Source: Bog-793 sp963803025 (lineage in GTDB: Bacteria > Actinomycetota > Acidimicrobiia > Acidimicrobiales > Bog-793). Taken from it: a stretch of DNA of 64,000 nucleotides. The position numbers were made by a program, and so were the translations under genes. The stretch lies in assembly GCA_963803025.1 (NCBI GenBank), contig CAWDKZ010000013.1, positions 310,001-374,000 on the forward strand, in the 5' to 3' direction. This document shows positions 17,475 through 25,815 of the stretch, piece by piece; the first letter of the stretch is position 1, and every line of letters starts with the position of its first letter. The notes beneath the pieces were generated by a model. The model was given only the letters and a program-made list of their open reading frames with translations, ran no database searches and was not told where the DNA came from.

Positions 17475-19613
17475 ATGACGACGAACGCCTGGGTCTTCGG
17501 TGGCCAACCCGCGCTCAGCGGTATCGCGGGCAACACGGTCACCCTTGTCGAAGGGACGAGTTTCGCGATCTCGGCTCCGAACGGCGACATCGATCCCGGT
17601 GGCCCGCAGGGTCTGTTCTACCGGGACACCCGGTACCTGTCGGGCTGGCGGTTGCGGATCGACGACGTCCCGGTCCAGCCGCTCGCCGTGGTCCCGAGCG
17701 ACCCGTTCGCCGCGCGATTCCTCGGCCGTGTGCGACCGCGAGAGGGTCAGGCGGACAGCACGCTCTTCGTCATCCGGGAGCGGTTCGTCGGCGACGGGAT
17801 GCAAGAGGACCTCGTACTGCGCAACCTCGGTGTCGAGACGACCGCCTGTTCGATCTCCGTCGACGTGGAGGCCGACTTCGCGCACCTCTTCGACGTAAAA
17901 GAAGGTCGGGCCCGGTCCCGTGGCGAGACCGACGTCATCGTCACCGAGACGGCGCTGGTGTTCACGTACGCCTACCGGGAGAGCACGCGCCGGATCACGG
18001 TGGTCCCGCCGCCGGGGTCGCGAGTGGCGTCGGGCGTCATCACGACCCAGGCGGTTGTGCCGCCCCGAAGCGAGTGGCGGGCCTGCTTCGAGATCAGTCT
18101 GGAATTGGATGGCGAGCGGGTCGAACCGCGGTATCGCTGCGGTGAGCCGGTCGACCGATCAACGCCAGCGGCGCGTCTACGCGCCTGGGAGCAGGCGACA
18201 CCGAAGGTGGAGACCGACGATGAGGATATCAACCGGACGTTCGGCCGCAGCGTTCCCGATCTCGGCGTGCTGCGGATCTTTGATCCCGACGAGCCGGGCG
18301 TGGCGGTTCTCGCGGCGGGTGCACCGTGGTTCATGACGCTCTTCGGGCGCGACTCGCTCATCACGTCGTGGATGACGGTCGGGGTCGACCCGACGATCGC
18401 GGTCGGTACGCTGCTCACCCTCGCCCGCTATCAGGGCGAGCGCGTCGACCCCCGCACGGAGGAAGAACCGGGGCGGATCCTGCACGAGATGCGTTCGGGC
18501 ATGACGGGGGCCGCGGCCCGTGGTGCGGAGTCCATTTACTACGGGTCGATCGACGCCACTCCCCTCTTCGTCATGCTCCTCGGCGAGCTGCACAGTTGGG
18601 GGGTCGACGGCGAGATCGTCGACCGCCTGTTGCCGCACGCCGACCGGGCGCTCGACTGGATCGGCAACTACGGCGACCGCGACGGCGACGGCTTCGTTGA
18701 GTACCAGCGGTCGACGGACCGCGGTCTCGTGCACCAGGGCTGGAAGGACTCCTTCGACGGGATCAACTTCGCCAACGGCCGTCTGGCCGAGCCCCCGATC
18801 GCGCTCTGTGAGGTGCAGGGTTACGTCTACGCGGCCTATCTCGCCCGGGCCCGCATCGCGAGATCCCGGGGCGACACCGAGACGGCGACGTCGTTCGAGG
18901 AACGGGCGCGGCTGTTACGGCGGGCCTTCAACGAACATTTCTGGCTCGCCGACAAGGGCCATCTCGCGATCGGTCTCGACGCCGAGAAGCGCCCGATCGA
19001 CGCGCTGACGTCGAACATCGGTCATTGCCTGTGGACCGGCGTCGTCGACGAGTCCCATGCCGCGGCGATGGCCGCGCGCCTCCTTTCGGAGGAGATGTTC
19101 ACTGGCTGGGGGGTTCGCACGCTGGCGAGCTCGATGGGTGCCTACAACCCGGTGAGCTACCACAACGGCTCGGTGTGGCCCCACGACAGCGCCATCGCCG
19201 CGGCGGGGCTGATGCGCTACGGCTTCGTCCGCGAGGCGCAGACCATCGCTAAGGGCCTGTTCGACGTGGCGGCGGCCTTCGATGGTCGGCTCCCGGAACT
19301 CCTGTGCGGATTCGCGCGGGAGGAATTCACCGCGCCGATCGGGTATCCGACCTCCTGCTCCCCGCAGGCGTGGGCCTCGGCGACGCCTTTCATCCTGCTG
19401 CGCACGCTGCTGCGGCTCGATCCCTCGGTCGCCGACGCGACGGTCTGGCTGGCACCGCAACTTCCCGCGTCGTTCGGCGACGTGAAGATCGGACACGTCC
19501 CGATCGGTCGGTCCCACGTGACGATCGCGGCCAATCGCACCACGGCGACCGTCCGTGATCTGGGCGATGAGCTGCATCTCGTCACGCAACCCCGCCCGCT
19601 CGATGCGCCTTGA
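17475..19613 (+). CDS. Amylo-alpha-1,6-glucosidase / glycogen-debranching-like glycosidase
   Basis: A 712-residue cytoplasmic protein with an N-terminal bacterial glycogen-debranching domain (about 20-215; FYRDTRYLSGW) and a C-terminal (alpha/alpha)6 barrel (about 290-690). The barrel carries the family motifs LFGRDSLITSW, IDATPLF, VHQGWKDSFD and YHNGSVWPHDSAIAA. ATG 17475 was chosen because family similarity begins right after it. The same-strand GT4 gene upstream supports a joint role in storage-glycan turnover. Exact linkage specificity is not deducible. Confidence 0.9.
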   Translation: MTTNAWVFGGQPALSGIAGNTVTLVEGTSFAISAPNGDIDPGGPQGLFYRDTRYLSGWRLRIDDVPVQPLAVVPSDPFAARFLGRVRPREGQADSTLFVIRERFVGDGMQEDLVLRNLGVETTACSISVDVEADFAHLFDVKEGRARSRGETDVIVTETALVFTYAYRESTRRITVVPPPGSRVASGVITTQAVVPPRSEWRACFEISLELDGERVEPRYRCGEPVDRSTPAARLRAWEQATPKVETDDEDINRTFGRSVPDLGVLRIFDPDEPGVAVLAAGAPWFMTLFGRDSLITSWMTVGVDPTIAVGTLLTLARYQGERVDPRTEEEPGRILHEMRSGMTGAAARGAESIYYGSIDATPLFVMLLGELHSWGVDGEIVDRLLPHADRALDWIGNYGDRDGDGFVEYQRSTDRGLVHQGWKDSFDGINFANGRLAEPPIALCEVQGYVYAAYLARARIARSRGDTETATSFEERARLLRRAFNEHFWLADKGHLAIGLDAEKRPIDALTSNIGHCLWTGVVDESHAAAMAARLLSEEMFTGWGVRTLASSMGAYNPVSYHNGSVWPHDSAIAAAGLMRYGFVREAQTIAKGLFDVAAAFDGRLPELLCGFAREEFTAPIGYPTSCSPQAWASATPFILLRTLLRLDPSVADATVWLAPQLPASFGDVKIGHVPIGRSHVTIAANRTTATVRDLGDELHLVTQPRPLDAP

Positions 19614-19709
19614 GGCAGGGGACGAGGAGAGGGTCTGCGACCAGGCGCGCCCGCCAGCGCAGCAATACTGATGTGGGAAACGCCTGGCTGCCGCCGATCG
19701 GAGGATTTC

Positions 19710-20213
19710 GTGGAACGAGTCGATACACCGCTCATCGCCGCAGAGCGTCCGATGCTCGAGGCGTGGCTCGACTTTCAACGTGCGACTCTGGCCCTCAAGT
19801 GCAGGGGTCTTTCCCCGGAACAGCTCGCGACGCGATCTGTTCCGCCGTCGACCTTGTCGCTGCTCGGTCTCGTCCGGCACATGGCGGAGGTCGAACGCCA
19901 CTGGTTCCAGCGGTGCCTGCTGGGAGCCGATCGGCCGCCCCTCTACCGCACCGAGGCCGCGCGGGACCTCGACTTCGACGGCGCGACACCGGACAACGCG
20001 TCCGAAGGCCTTTCGACCTGGGAGACCGAATGTGACGCTTCGCGGTCGGCCGTGGCGGCCAGCGATTCTCTCGACGCGATTGGCAAGGTCCCGTGGCGCC
20101 GCGGCGAGGTCTCGCTGCGGTGGATCCTGGTCCACATGATCGAGGAATACGCCCGTCACAACGGTCATGCAGACTTGCTGCGTGAGACCATCGACGGCGC
20201 CGTCGGGGTGTGA
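19710..20213 (+). CDS. DinB-like / DUF664 family protein
   Basis: A 167-residue four-helix protein of the DinB/YfiT superfamily, many of whose actinobacterial members are metal-dependent mycothiol S-transferases. Putative metal histidines lie in LVRHMAEVERHWF and VHMIEEYARHNGHADLLRE, the usual positions. GTG 19710 has GGAGG 5 nt upstream, better than the upstream ATG 19671. The substrate is unknown. Confidence 0.85.
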   Translation: MERVDTPLIAAERPMLEAWLDFQRATLALKCRGLSPEQLATRSVPPSTLSLLGLVRHMAEVERHWFQRCLLGADRPPLYRTEAARDLDFDGATPDNASEGLSTWETECDASRSAVAASDSLDAIGKVPWRRGEVSLRWILVHMIEEYARHNGHADLLRETIDGAVGV

Positions 20214-20444
20214 CGGACAGCACCGGATTCCGGCAGCGACCTCGATGCGGTGGGCTGGACCGAACGGTCAGCTCTTGCCCACTTTGCCCGAGGAAAGGGC
20301 GAAACCGCTGGGTTCCTCTGGGACGGGCACGAGTTGTTCGAGGACTTCCGCGATCGCGAGCGCCGATTCGCGGTCCACTCAATGATCGATCCCTGGAGTA
20401 GCTGTGGGTCATACTTATGGCAGCGTCGAGACGGGAGAAGTCGC

Positions 20445-21362
20445 ATGACGGAGACGTCGAATTTCGGCACATCGCGGCGCGAGAATCATGATTCGAGTTC
20501 CTTCTACGGCCGTTTCGCCGCCCCAGAGATGTCCGACGACGAGGAAGTGCGCCCATGCACGGTCGAGGACTCGATCATCCTTGGCGATTCGCGCGACATG
20601 GTGCAGGTGAGCGCGAAATCCGTCGCGCTCGTCTGTACCTCGCCCCCTTACTTCTCGGGAAAACAGTACGAAGAAGAGATGGGGCGGCGTCATGTTCCCG
20701 CGACGTACCTCGAGTACCTCAAACAACTTGCGGACGTCTTCGCCGAGTGCAGACGCGTCCTCGAACCCGGCGGCAGGATCGCTGTCAATGTCGCCAATCT
20801 GGGGCGCAAGCCCTACCGCTCGCTTTCGGGTGACGTGACACGCATCTTGCAAGACGATCTCGGTTTCCTGTTGCGCGGTGAGATCATCTGGCAGAAGGCC
20901 GTCGGCGCGAGCGGCAACTGCGCGTGGGGTTCATTCATGAAGCCGTCGAATCCCGTGCTCCGTGACGTGACCGAGCGGGTGATCGTGGCGAGCAAAGGAC
21001 GCTTCGATCGGGCGCTCGATGCCAAACGACGTGCGTCGTTGGGACTTCCCTACGAGGCGACCATTGCCAAGGAGGATTTCATGGCCTGGACCCTCGACGT
21101 CTGGCACATCCCGCCCGAGTCCGCGACGCGGATCGGTCATCCCGCGCCGTTCCCCGTCGAACTTCCCCGCCGTCTCATCGAGCTGTTCACCTACAGGGGC
21201 GACGTCGTACTCGACCCGTTCATCGGTTCTGGCACGACAGCGGTTGCCGCGATCGCGACACGTCGCCACTACATCGGTTATGAGACCGACCCCGACTATG
21301 TCGACCTCGCGGAACGCAGGGCTGCGATCGCACGAGAGGCGAGCAAGAAGGATGCTGCTTAG
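20445..21362 (+). CDS. Site-specific DNA methyltransferase (N4-cytosine or N6-adenine, beta-type order)
   Basis: A 305-residue amino-methyltransferase. The catalytic motif IV, TSPPYF, occurs near residue 65 and the SAM-binding motif I, DPFIGSGTTA, near residue 262. Motif IV before motif I is the beta arrangement. TSPPY with an aromatic residue following is commonest in N4-cytosine enzymes, but N6-adenine is not excluded. ATG 20445 has GGGAGAAG upstream. It ends 9 bp before an AlbA_2-domain gene whose AGGAGG overlaps this gene's stop region, so the two are cotranslated. No classical restriction enzyme is adjacent. Confidence 0.92.
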   Translation: MTETSNFGTSRRENHDSSSFYGRFAAPEMSDDEEVRPCTVEDSIILGDSRDMVQVSAKSVALVCTSPPYFSGKQYEEEMGRRHVPATYLEYLKQLADVFAECRRVLEPGGRIAVNVANLGRKPYRSLSGDVTRILQDDLGFLLRGEIIWQKAVGASGNCAWGSFMKPSNPVLRDVTERVIVASKGRFDRALDAKRRASLGLPYEATIAKEDFMAWTLDVWHIPPESATRIGHPAPFPVELPRRLIELFTYRGDVVLDPFIGSGTTAVAAIATRRHYIGYETDPDYVDLAERRAAIAREASKKDAA

Positions 21363-21371
21363 GAGGCGCTG

Positions 21372-22583
21372 ATGAGTGAGGTCGAGCGGGAGACTCGGAC
21401 AGTTGAGCTGATGTCCCGTTATGACCAAGGGAGTGCTGCCGACCGACTCGGTCTCGTCAAGGAAGTTGTTGCACTAGCGAACAGCGGGGGCGGCGAGATT
21501 CGCCTCGGAGTCGAGGAGCACGGCGACGGACGTCCGGGCATCGTCGTTGTGAGCAGAGCGCACTTCGATGCTGCGTCGCTGAGAGACCTCGTCGACAGGT
21601 ACATCGCGCCAGACCACATCGAAGTCGCGGCCAGATTCGAAGACGCGGACAGATCAGATCAGCATGTGGTCGTGATCGAGGTCGCTCCGCACGAGACGCC
21701 GCCCGTCGTGTTCTCAAGAGACGGCAAGTATCGGGCCGAGGGGAAGGACGTCGCAATCTTCCAACGACACACCGTCGTGAGCCGTCGCGGCACGAAGGCA
21801 GAGCTCGCCACCCGTGCCGATCACCGGGGGTGGATCGACGCGGCCGTCCGGGCGGAGCGACGGCACATCCTGCAGAATCTCGGCCTGGTCGCATCGCTGC
21901 CCGTTGGCGCCTCGCTTCAGGTTGTGAGGGAGTCGGGAGACGTGAGCTCCGAGCCTCGCGTCCTGCTCGATCGAGCCGTCCGAAGTTGGCGCGCTGATCC
22001 GTCGAAGCTGCTCAGCCGGCAGGATCTTCTCGTTCTGTTCCTCGCGTGGAAGGCGTTGACCCTCGACCGCCTCGCCGGCGACCTCACCCTGCACAGCGCA
22101 CTGCGACGTCGACCGACTCTGTGGTTCTGGATCGATTCGATCTATCCAGATGGAACTCGATTGGCGAGGATCTTGATCGAAGCTATTGGTGGCAGCGATC
22201 GTGACCGATCGGACGCCGCGTCATCGATCATCGACCTGTCTGCCCTGTTGCTCAGTCCGACGCAGCACACGGAGATCGTCGAGGCACTCGGTTCGTCTCG
22301 TTACAAGCACTTCCACGATGCCGCGGAACGAGGCGGAAACAGGCAGCGAGTTCTGGCGCGGCTCGACCGACTGCGTGACCGGAAACTGCAAGGCGAATCT
22401 CTCCGCAGTTCGGGACAGATTGAGCTCGAAGAGACGGCCGATGAACTGGGCCGTGCGCTTCTCGGAACTGCGCTCTCGAACGCCGCCGCGAACCGTTTGC
22501 TCGGTCCGGTCGGTTTCGAGCTGATGCTGCGCCATCGTCCCGCGTTGGTCGAGACTCTCACCGTCTCGTGGGCGGGCGGTTAG
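21372..22583 (+). CDS. AlbA_2 (Schlafen-type) N-terminal domain protein with unknown C-terminal half
   Basis: A 403-residue protein. Residues 1-150 match the AlbA_2/Schlafen putative nucleic-acid-binding domain: DRLGLVKEVVALANSGGGEI, IRLGVEEHGDG, VVVIEVAPHETPP, and a final segment (VAIFQRHTVVSRRGTKAELA) in the place of the usual FxRHG motif. The remaining 250 residues are helical with no recognised motif. AlbA_2 proteins are often regulators or parts of defence islands. Its tight coupling to the DNA methyltransferase suggests a joint function, possibly as the effector or recognition partner. Confidence 0.82.
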   Translation: MSEVERETRTVELMSRYDQGSAADRLGLVKEVVALANSGGGEIRLGVEEHGDGRPGIVVVSRAHFDAASLRDLVDRYIAPDHIEVAARFEDADRSDQHVVVIEVAPHETPPVVFSRDGKYRAEGKDVAIFQRHTVVSRRGTKAELATRADHRGWIDAAVRAERRHILQNLGLVASLPVGASLQVVRESGDVSSEPRVLLDRAVRSWRADPSKLLSRQDLLVLFLAWKALTLDRLAGDLTLHSALRRRPTLWFWIDSIYPDGTRLARILIEAIGGSDRDRSDAASSIIDLSALLLSPTQHTEIVEALGSSRYKHFHDAAERGGNRQRVLARLDRLRDRKLQGESLRSSGQIELEETADELGRALLGTALSNAAANRLLGPVGFELMLRHRPALVETLTVSWAGG

Positions 22584-22737
22584 GACGCGACCGTCCCTGC
22601 CCGGTCGGACCCGGAACTCGGGCCGCGGTCTCGCGGTTGTGGTAGGCGCGATCGGGTCTCTCTGTTGTCTGGAGTCACCGCCGCGAAGAAGGAATCCGTC
22701 GGTCGGTGGAAACTGGACCGACCGTCGGAGAGGCCCG

Positions 22738-22766
22738 TTGAGCAGCGAGGTGGCGGAATCTACAGT
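22738..22766 (+). promoter_or_regulatory. Promoter of the deacetylase-like gene, leaderless
   Basis: TTGAGC (22738-22743), a 17-bp spacer and TACAGT (22761-22766), then 6 nt to GTG 22773. Both boxes are good and there is no Shine-Dalgarno sequence, so the mRNA probably starts at the GTG. Confidence 0.55.
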
Positions 22767-22772
22767 GAGTTC

Positions 22773-23843
22773 GTGCTTGTCGTGGCGGGCTCTCCCGGAC
22801 TTGATCGGCACCAAGTCCCCTATGGACACCCCGAGCGCCCGGGCCGCGTGCAGGCTGCGCTCGACGGGATCGAGGCTGCCGGGCTGTCGGACGCCGTCGT
22901 CTTCCTCGAAGCGCGGCGCGCGACCGAGGGCGAACTGACCCGGGTCCACCGGCCGTCGTACCTGCGCGGATTGCGTGAGTTCTGTGCGCGAGGCGGCGGC
23001 GCCCTCGACCCCGACACCGACGTGAGCGAAGGCACCTGGGACACCGCGTTGCTCGCCGCGGGCGGTGTGCTCGCCGCGGTCGACGCGCTCGGGCACGGGA
23101 TCGGCGATGTCGCCTTCGTCGCGGCTCGTCCCCCCGGGCATCACGCCCTGGCGGACAGGGCGATGGGTTTCTGCGTCTTGAACAACGTTGCGGTCGCCGC
23201 CGCCCACCTGGCAGACCAGGGCGAGCGTGTCCTTGTCCTCGACTGGGACGTCCATCATGGGAACGGGACGCAGTCGGTCTTCTGGGACGACCCGCGCGTG
23301 CTCTACGCCTCGACGCACCAATGGCCCCTCTTCCCCGGGACCGGTCGCGCCGAGGAGATCGGCGGGCCGAGCGCACGTGGCCTGAACCTCAACGTGCCGC
23401 TCCCGCCGGGCGCGACCGGGGACGCCATGCTGGCGGCGTTCGACGAGGTCGTCGCGCCGGCAGTCGACACCTTCTCACCGGGCTGGGTCCTCGTCTCGGC
23501 GGGTTTCGACGCGCACCGGGCCGACCCGCTCGCCAACCTCGCGCTCACCTCGGGTGACTTTGCCAACCTCGCGCGACGGGCGCGCGAGTTCGCCCCCGAC
23601 ACGGGTCGGCTCGTGCTCGTGCTCGAGGGCGGTTACGACCTCGATGCCCTGAGGCTCTCGGTCGGCGCGAGCCTGGCGGCGTTGCTCGGAGTTCCCTTCC
23701 GGGCCGAAACCGCTTCGTCCGGCGGACCCGGAGCTGATGCCGGACGGCGGGCACGCGAAGTGCAGCAAAGACAGCGCGAGCTCGGAGCCGACGTGGCGGA
23801 CGGTTCGGCGGGGAAGCGCCCGCGCTCGGGGTTCGACGCATGA
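22773..23843 (+). CDS. Histone-deacetylase-superfamily amidohydrolase (AcuC-like)
   Basis: A zinc-dependent deacetylase fold of 356 residues. The family signatures are GHPERPGRVQAAL, the catalytic His pair ARPPGHHA, zinc ligands in LDWDVHHGNGTQ and SAGFDAHRADPL, and the C-terminal LEGGYDL. The last 50 residues are charged and low-complexity. Likely substrates are acetyl-lysine proteins or acetylpolyamines; sequence cannot decide. GTG 22773 is preferred because a promoter ends 6 nt before it. The stop overlaps the next ATG (ATGA). Confidence 0.92.
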   Translation: MLVVAGSPGLDRHQVPYGHPERPGRVQAALDGIEAAGLSDAVVFLEARRATEGELTRVHRPSYLRGLREFCARGGGALDPDTDVSEGTWDTALLAAGGVLAAVDALGHGIGDVAFVAARPPGHHALADRAMGFCVLNNVAVAAAHLADQGERVLVLDWDVHHGNGTQSVFWDDPRVLYASTHQWPLFPGTGRAEEIGGPSARGLNLNVPLPPGATGDAMLAAFDEVVAPAVDTFSPGWVLVSAGFDAHRADPLANLALTSGDFANLARRAREFAPDTGRLVLVLEGGYDLDALRLSVGASLAALLGVPFRAETASSGGPGADAGRRAREVQQRQRELGADVADGSAGKRPRSGFDA

Positions 23844-24281
23844 CGATCTCGGAGTCGTTCGGGCGGGCGGCACGACGGATCCAGCAGCGGATCCACGTGG
23901 CGAGCCAGGGCCATCTCGGTCGTCACCTGCTCAGTGTCTCGTGTCTGCTCCTGGGGATGAACAGGCGCCGGACCGGTCGGTCGCGGGTCGCGGCGCTCGG
24001 CCACCTCGCAGACGGCGATCGTCTCACCGTCGCGGTCTTGAACGGCGCGCGGCGACCACCAGGTTGGTTGTGCAGCCTCGAGACCGATGCACGCACCGAG
24101 ATCTGGGTGGCTCGTCGCCGCCTGCGGGCGTCGGCAGCAGCGGTCCAGCGTGACGACGACGCCCAGCGGGAGCAGCGAGGGCGCATCAACGCCAACAACC
24201 GCGGCCACCACGACCGGCTATCAGGCGAGGACCGCTCGCGCGGCGCCGCTCGTCGTTCCCACGCCGCTGTCAGCCCTTTAG
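23840..24281 (+). pseudogene. Ddn/F420-dependent nitroreductase-family gene, frameshifted
   Basis: The frame from ATG 23840, overlapping the previous stop, gives Ddn-like sequence: RRTGRSRV, HLADGDRLTVAVLNG, then PPGWLCSLETDART. Near 24210 similarity jumps to another frame reading YQARTARAAPLVVPTPL, the usual family C terminus, stopping at 24281. Reconstructed length is about 147 residues, normal for the family. One extra or two missing bases would explain the break. The uncorrected frame runs to 24406 with unrelated low-complexity sequence. Deazaflavin (F420) binding is inferred from the family only. Confidence 0.6.
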
Positions 24282-24450
24282 AGACCCTGCCTCGCGACAA
24301 ACCACCCGCCGCGCACAACGGGCGCTCGTCAGCCTCGGTGGCCGGCGGACGACCGACCTGGGGCTTTCCGTTTCCTCCCCTCTCGTGGGGACGGCCCGTT
24401 GGGTAAGGTCACTGGAGAGAGGACGCTTCTCGCCGTAGGGGGCGAAGCCG

Positions 24451-25794
24451 ATGGGTGTCGTGAGGAGACGATCCGGCGTCACGGCTTGCGTCGCACTCGC
24501 GCTCGCCGGGACCGTGCTCGCGGCGTGCGGAAACGCCTCGACGGGCGTCTCGACGTCGGGGAACACCGAGGGCGTCTATCCGCACCGAATCATCGTCGGT
24601 GGGCTCTCGTCGATCACCGGGCCACTGCCCGCGGACTTCGCGCCAGCGATCGCCGGGGCACAGGCCTACTTCGACTGGGTCAACGACCACGGCGGCGTCA
24701 ACGGACGCAGGATCGACCTCGCCTACAAGCTCGACGACCAGTCGGACCCGTCTGTGGACGCCACCCAGGCCCGGACGCTCGTCGAGCAGGACCACGTCTT
24801 TGCCGTCGTTCCGGTGGCGACCCCGTCGTTCTCGGGGGGTCCGTTCCTCTCCCAACATGACGTCCCGACCTTCGGGCTCAACGTCAACCCGAACATTGAC
24901 TGGGCCGGTCCGAGCATGTACGGCAACACCGGGTCGTACACGGCGTTCTCCTCGGCTCAGCTCCAGGCGGCCTATCTCGCCGAGCAGCACCACGTCCGTG
25001 CCGCCGCGCTCATCGCCTACAACATCAGCCAGTCGAGCGAGGGCTGCCAGGGCGTCGCCAACGCCTTCCGCCAGTACGGTATCCGGATTGCGTTCGAGGA
25101 CCTCGCCGTTCCCGTTCCGGCGTTCGACCTCAACGCCGACGTGACGCGGATGAAGTCGGCCGGCGTCGACATGGTCACCTCGTGCCTCGACCTCACCGGC
25201 GACATCCTGCTGTCCCATACGATGCAGCAGGACGGGATGACTGGGGTGACCCAGTACTGGTTCGACGGCTACGACGACGCGGCGCTCAAGGCCTACGCCC
25301 CGGCGATGCAGGGCGTCTATTTCATGCTGCAGCACGTGCCTTTCGAGGTCACCCAGCTCTACCCGGGGCGGTATCCGGGCATGGATCGATTCGAGGCGGC
25401 CCTGAAGCGGTATGTGCCGGCGAACCCTCCCTCGGAGGCCGCGCTGGCGGGTTGGACGAGCGCCGACCTGTTCGTAACGGGGCTGCGGGCGATCGGCCGG
25501 GACGTCACGCGCACGCGCCTCACCGCCGCGATCAACAAGTTGACGCTCTACACGGCGCACGGCCTGGTCGCGCCGATCGACTGGCGTAGCGACCACACCG
25601 GGGTGAGCACGATCTACAACTGCAGCGTCTTCGTCCAGGTGCGAGGACACCGGTTCGTCCCCGTTTTCGGCACGCCGCCGAGCGTGTTCAGCTGCTTCCC
25701 GGTGCCGAATCCCGCCCACGGGCCGATCGAGAAGGTGGTTCCTCCGCCGCCGGGCGTTCCGCCCTTCGTGCCGCCGGGCGGCGGGGGTGGTTAG
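24451..25794 (+). CDS. Branched-chain amino acid ABC transporter substrate-binding lipoprotein (LivK type)
   Basis: A type I periplasmic-binding-fold protein of 447 residues. A lipobox (VLAAC, Cys26) marks it as a lipoprotein on the outer face of the membrane. The sequence IIVGGLSSITGPL and FDWVNDHGGVNGRRI are typical of the Leu/Ile/Val/urea-binding group. The C terminus is a Pro/Gly-rich tail. It is the first gene of a three-gene transporter cassette with fused permease and ATPase genes downstream. Substrate is inferred. Confidence 0.92.
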   Translation: MGVVRRRSGVTACVALALAGTVLAACGNASTGVSTSGNTEGVYPHRIIVGGLSSITGPLPADFAPAIAGAQAYFDWVNDHGGVNGRRIDLAYKLDDQSDPSVDATQARTLVEQDHVFAVVPVATPSFSGGPFLSQHDVPTFGLNVNPNIDWAGPSMYGNTGSYTAFSSAQLQAAYLAEQHHVRAAALIAYNISQSSEGCQGVANAFRQYGIRIAFEDLAVPVPAFDLNADVTRMKSAGVDMVTSCLDLTGDILLSHTMQQDGMTGVTQYWFDGYDDAALKAYAPAMQGVYFMLQHVPFEVTQLYPGRYPGMDRFEAALKRYVPANPPSEAALAGWTSADLFVTGLRAIGRDVTRTRLTAAINKLTLYTAHGLVAPIDWRSDHTGVSTIYNCSVFVQVRGHRFVPVFGTPPSVFSCFPVPNPAHGPIEKVVPPPPGVPPFVPPGGGGG

Positions 25795-25815
25795 GGACCG
25801 AGGACGCTGCTCCAA

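Noticed and set aside
20165..20470. Gene in the gap before the DNA methyltransferase
   Set aside because: Frames on both strands are short and unrecognised; the methyltransferase start with its ribosome binding site is at 20445.
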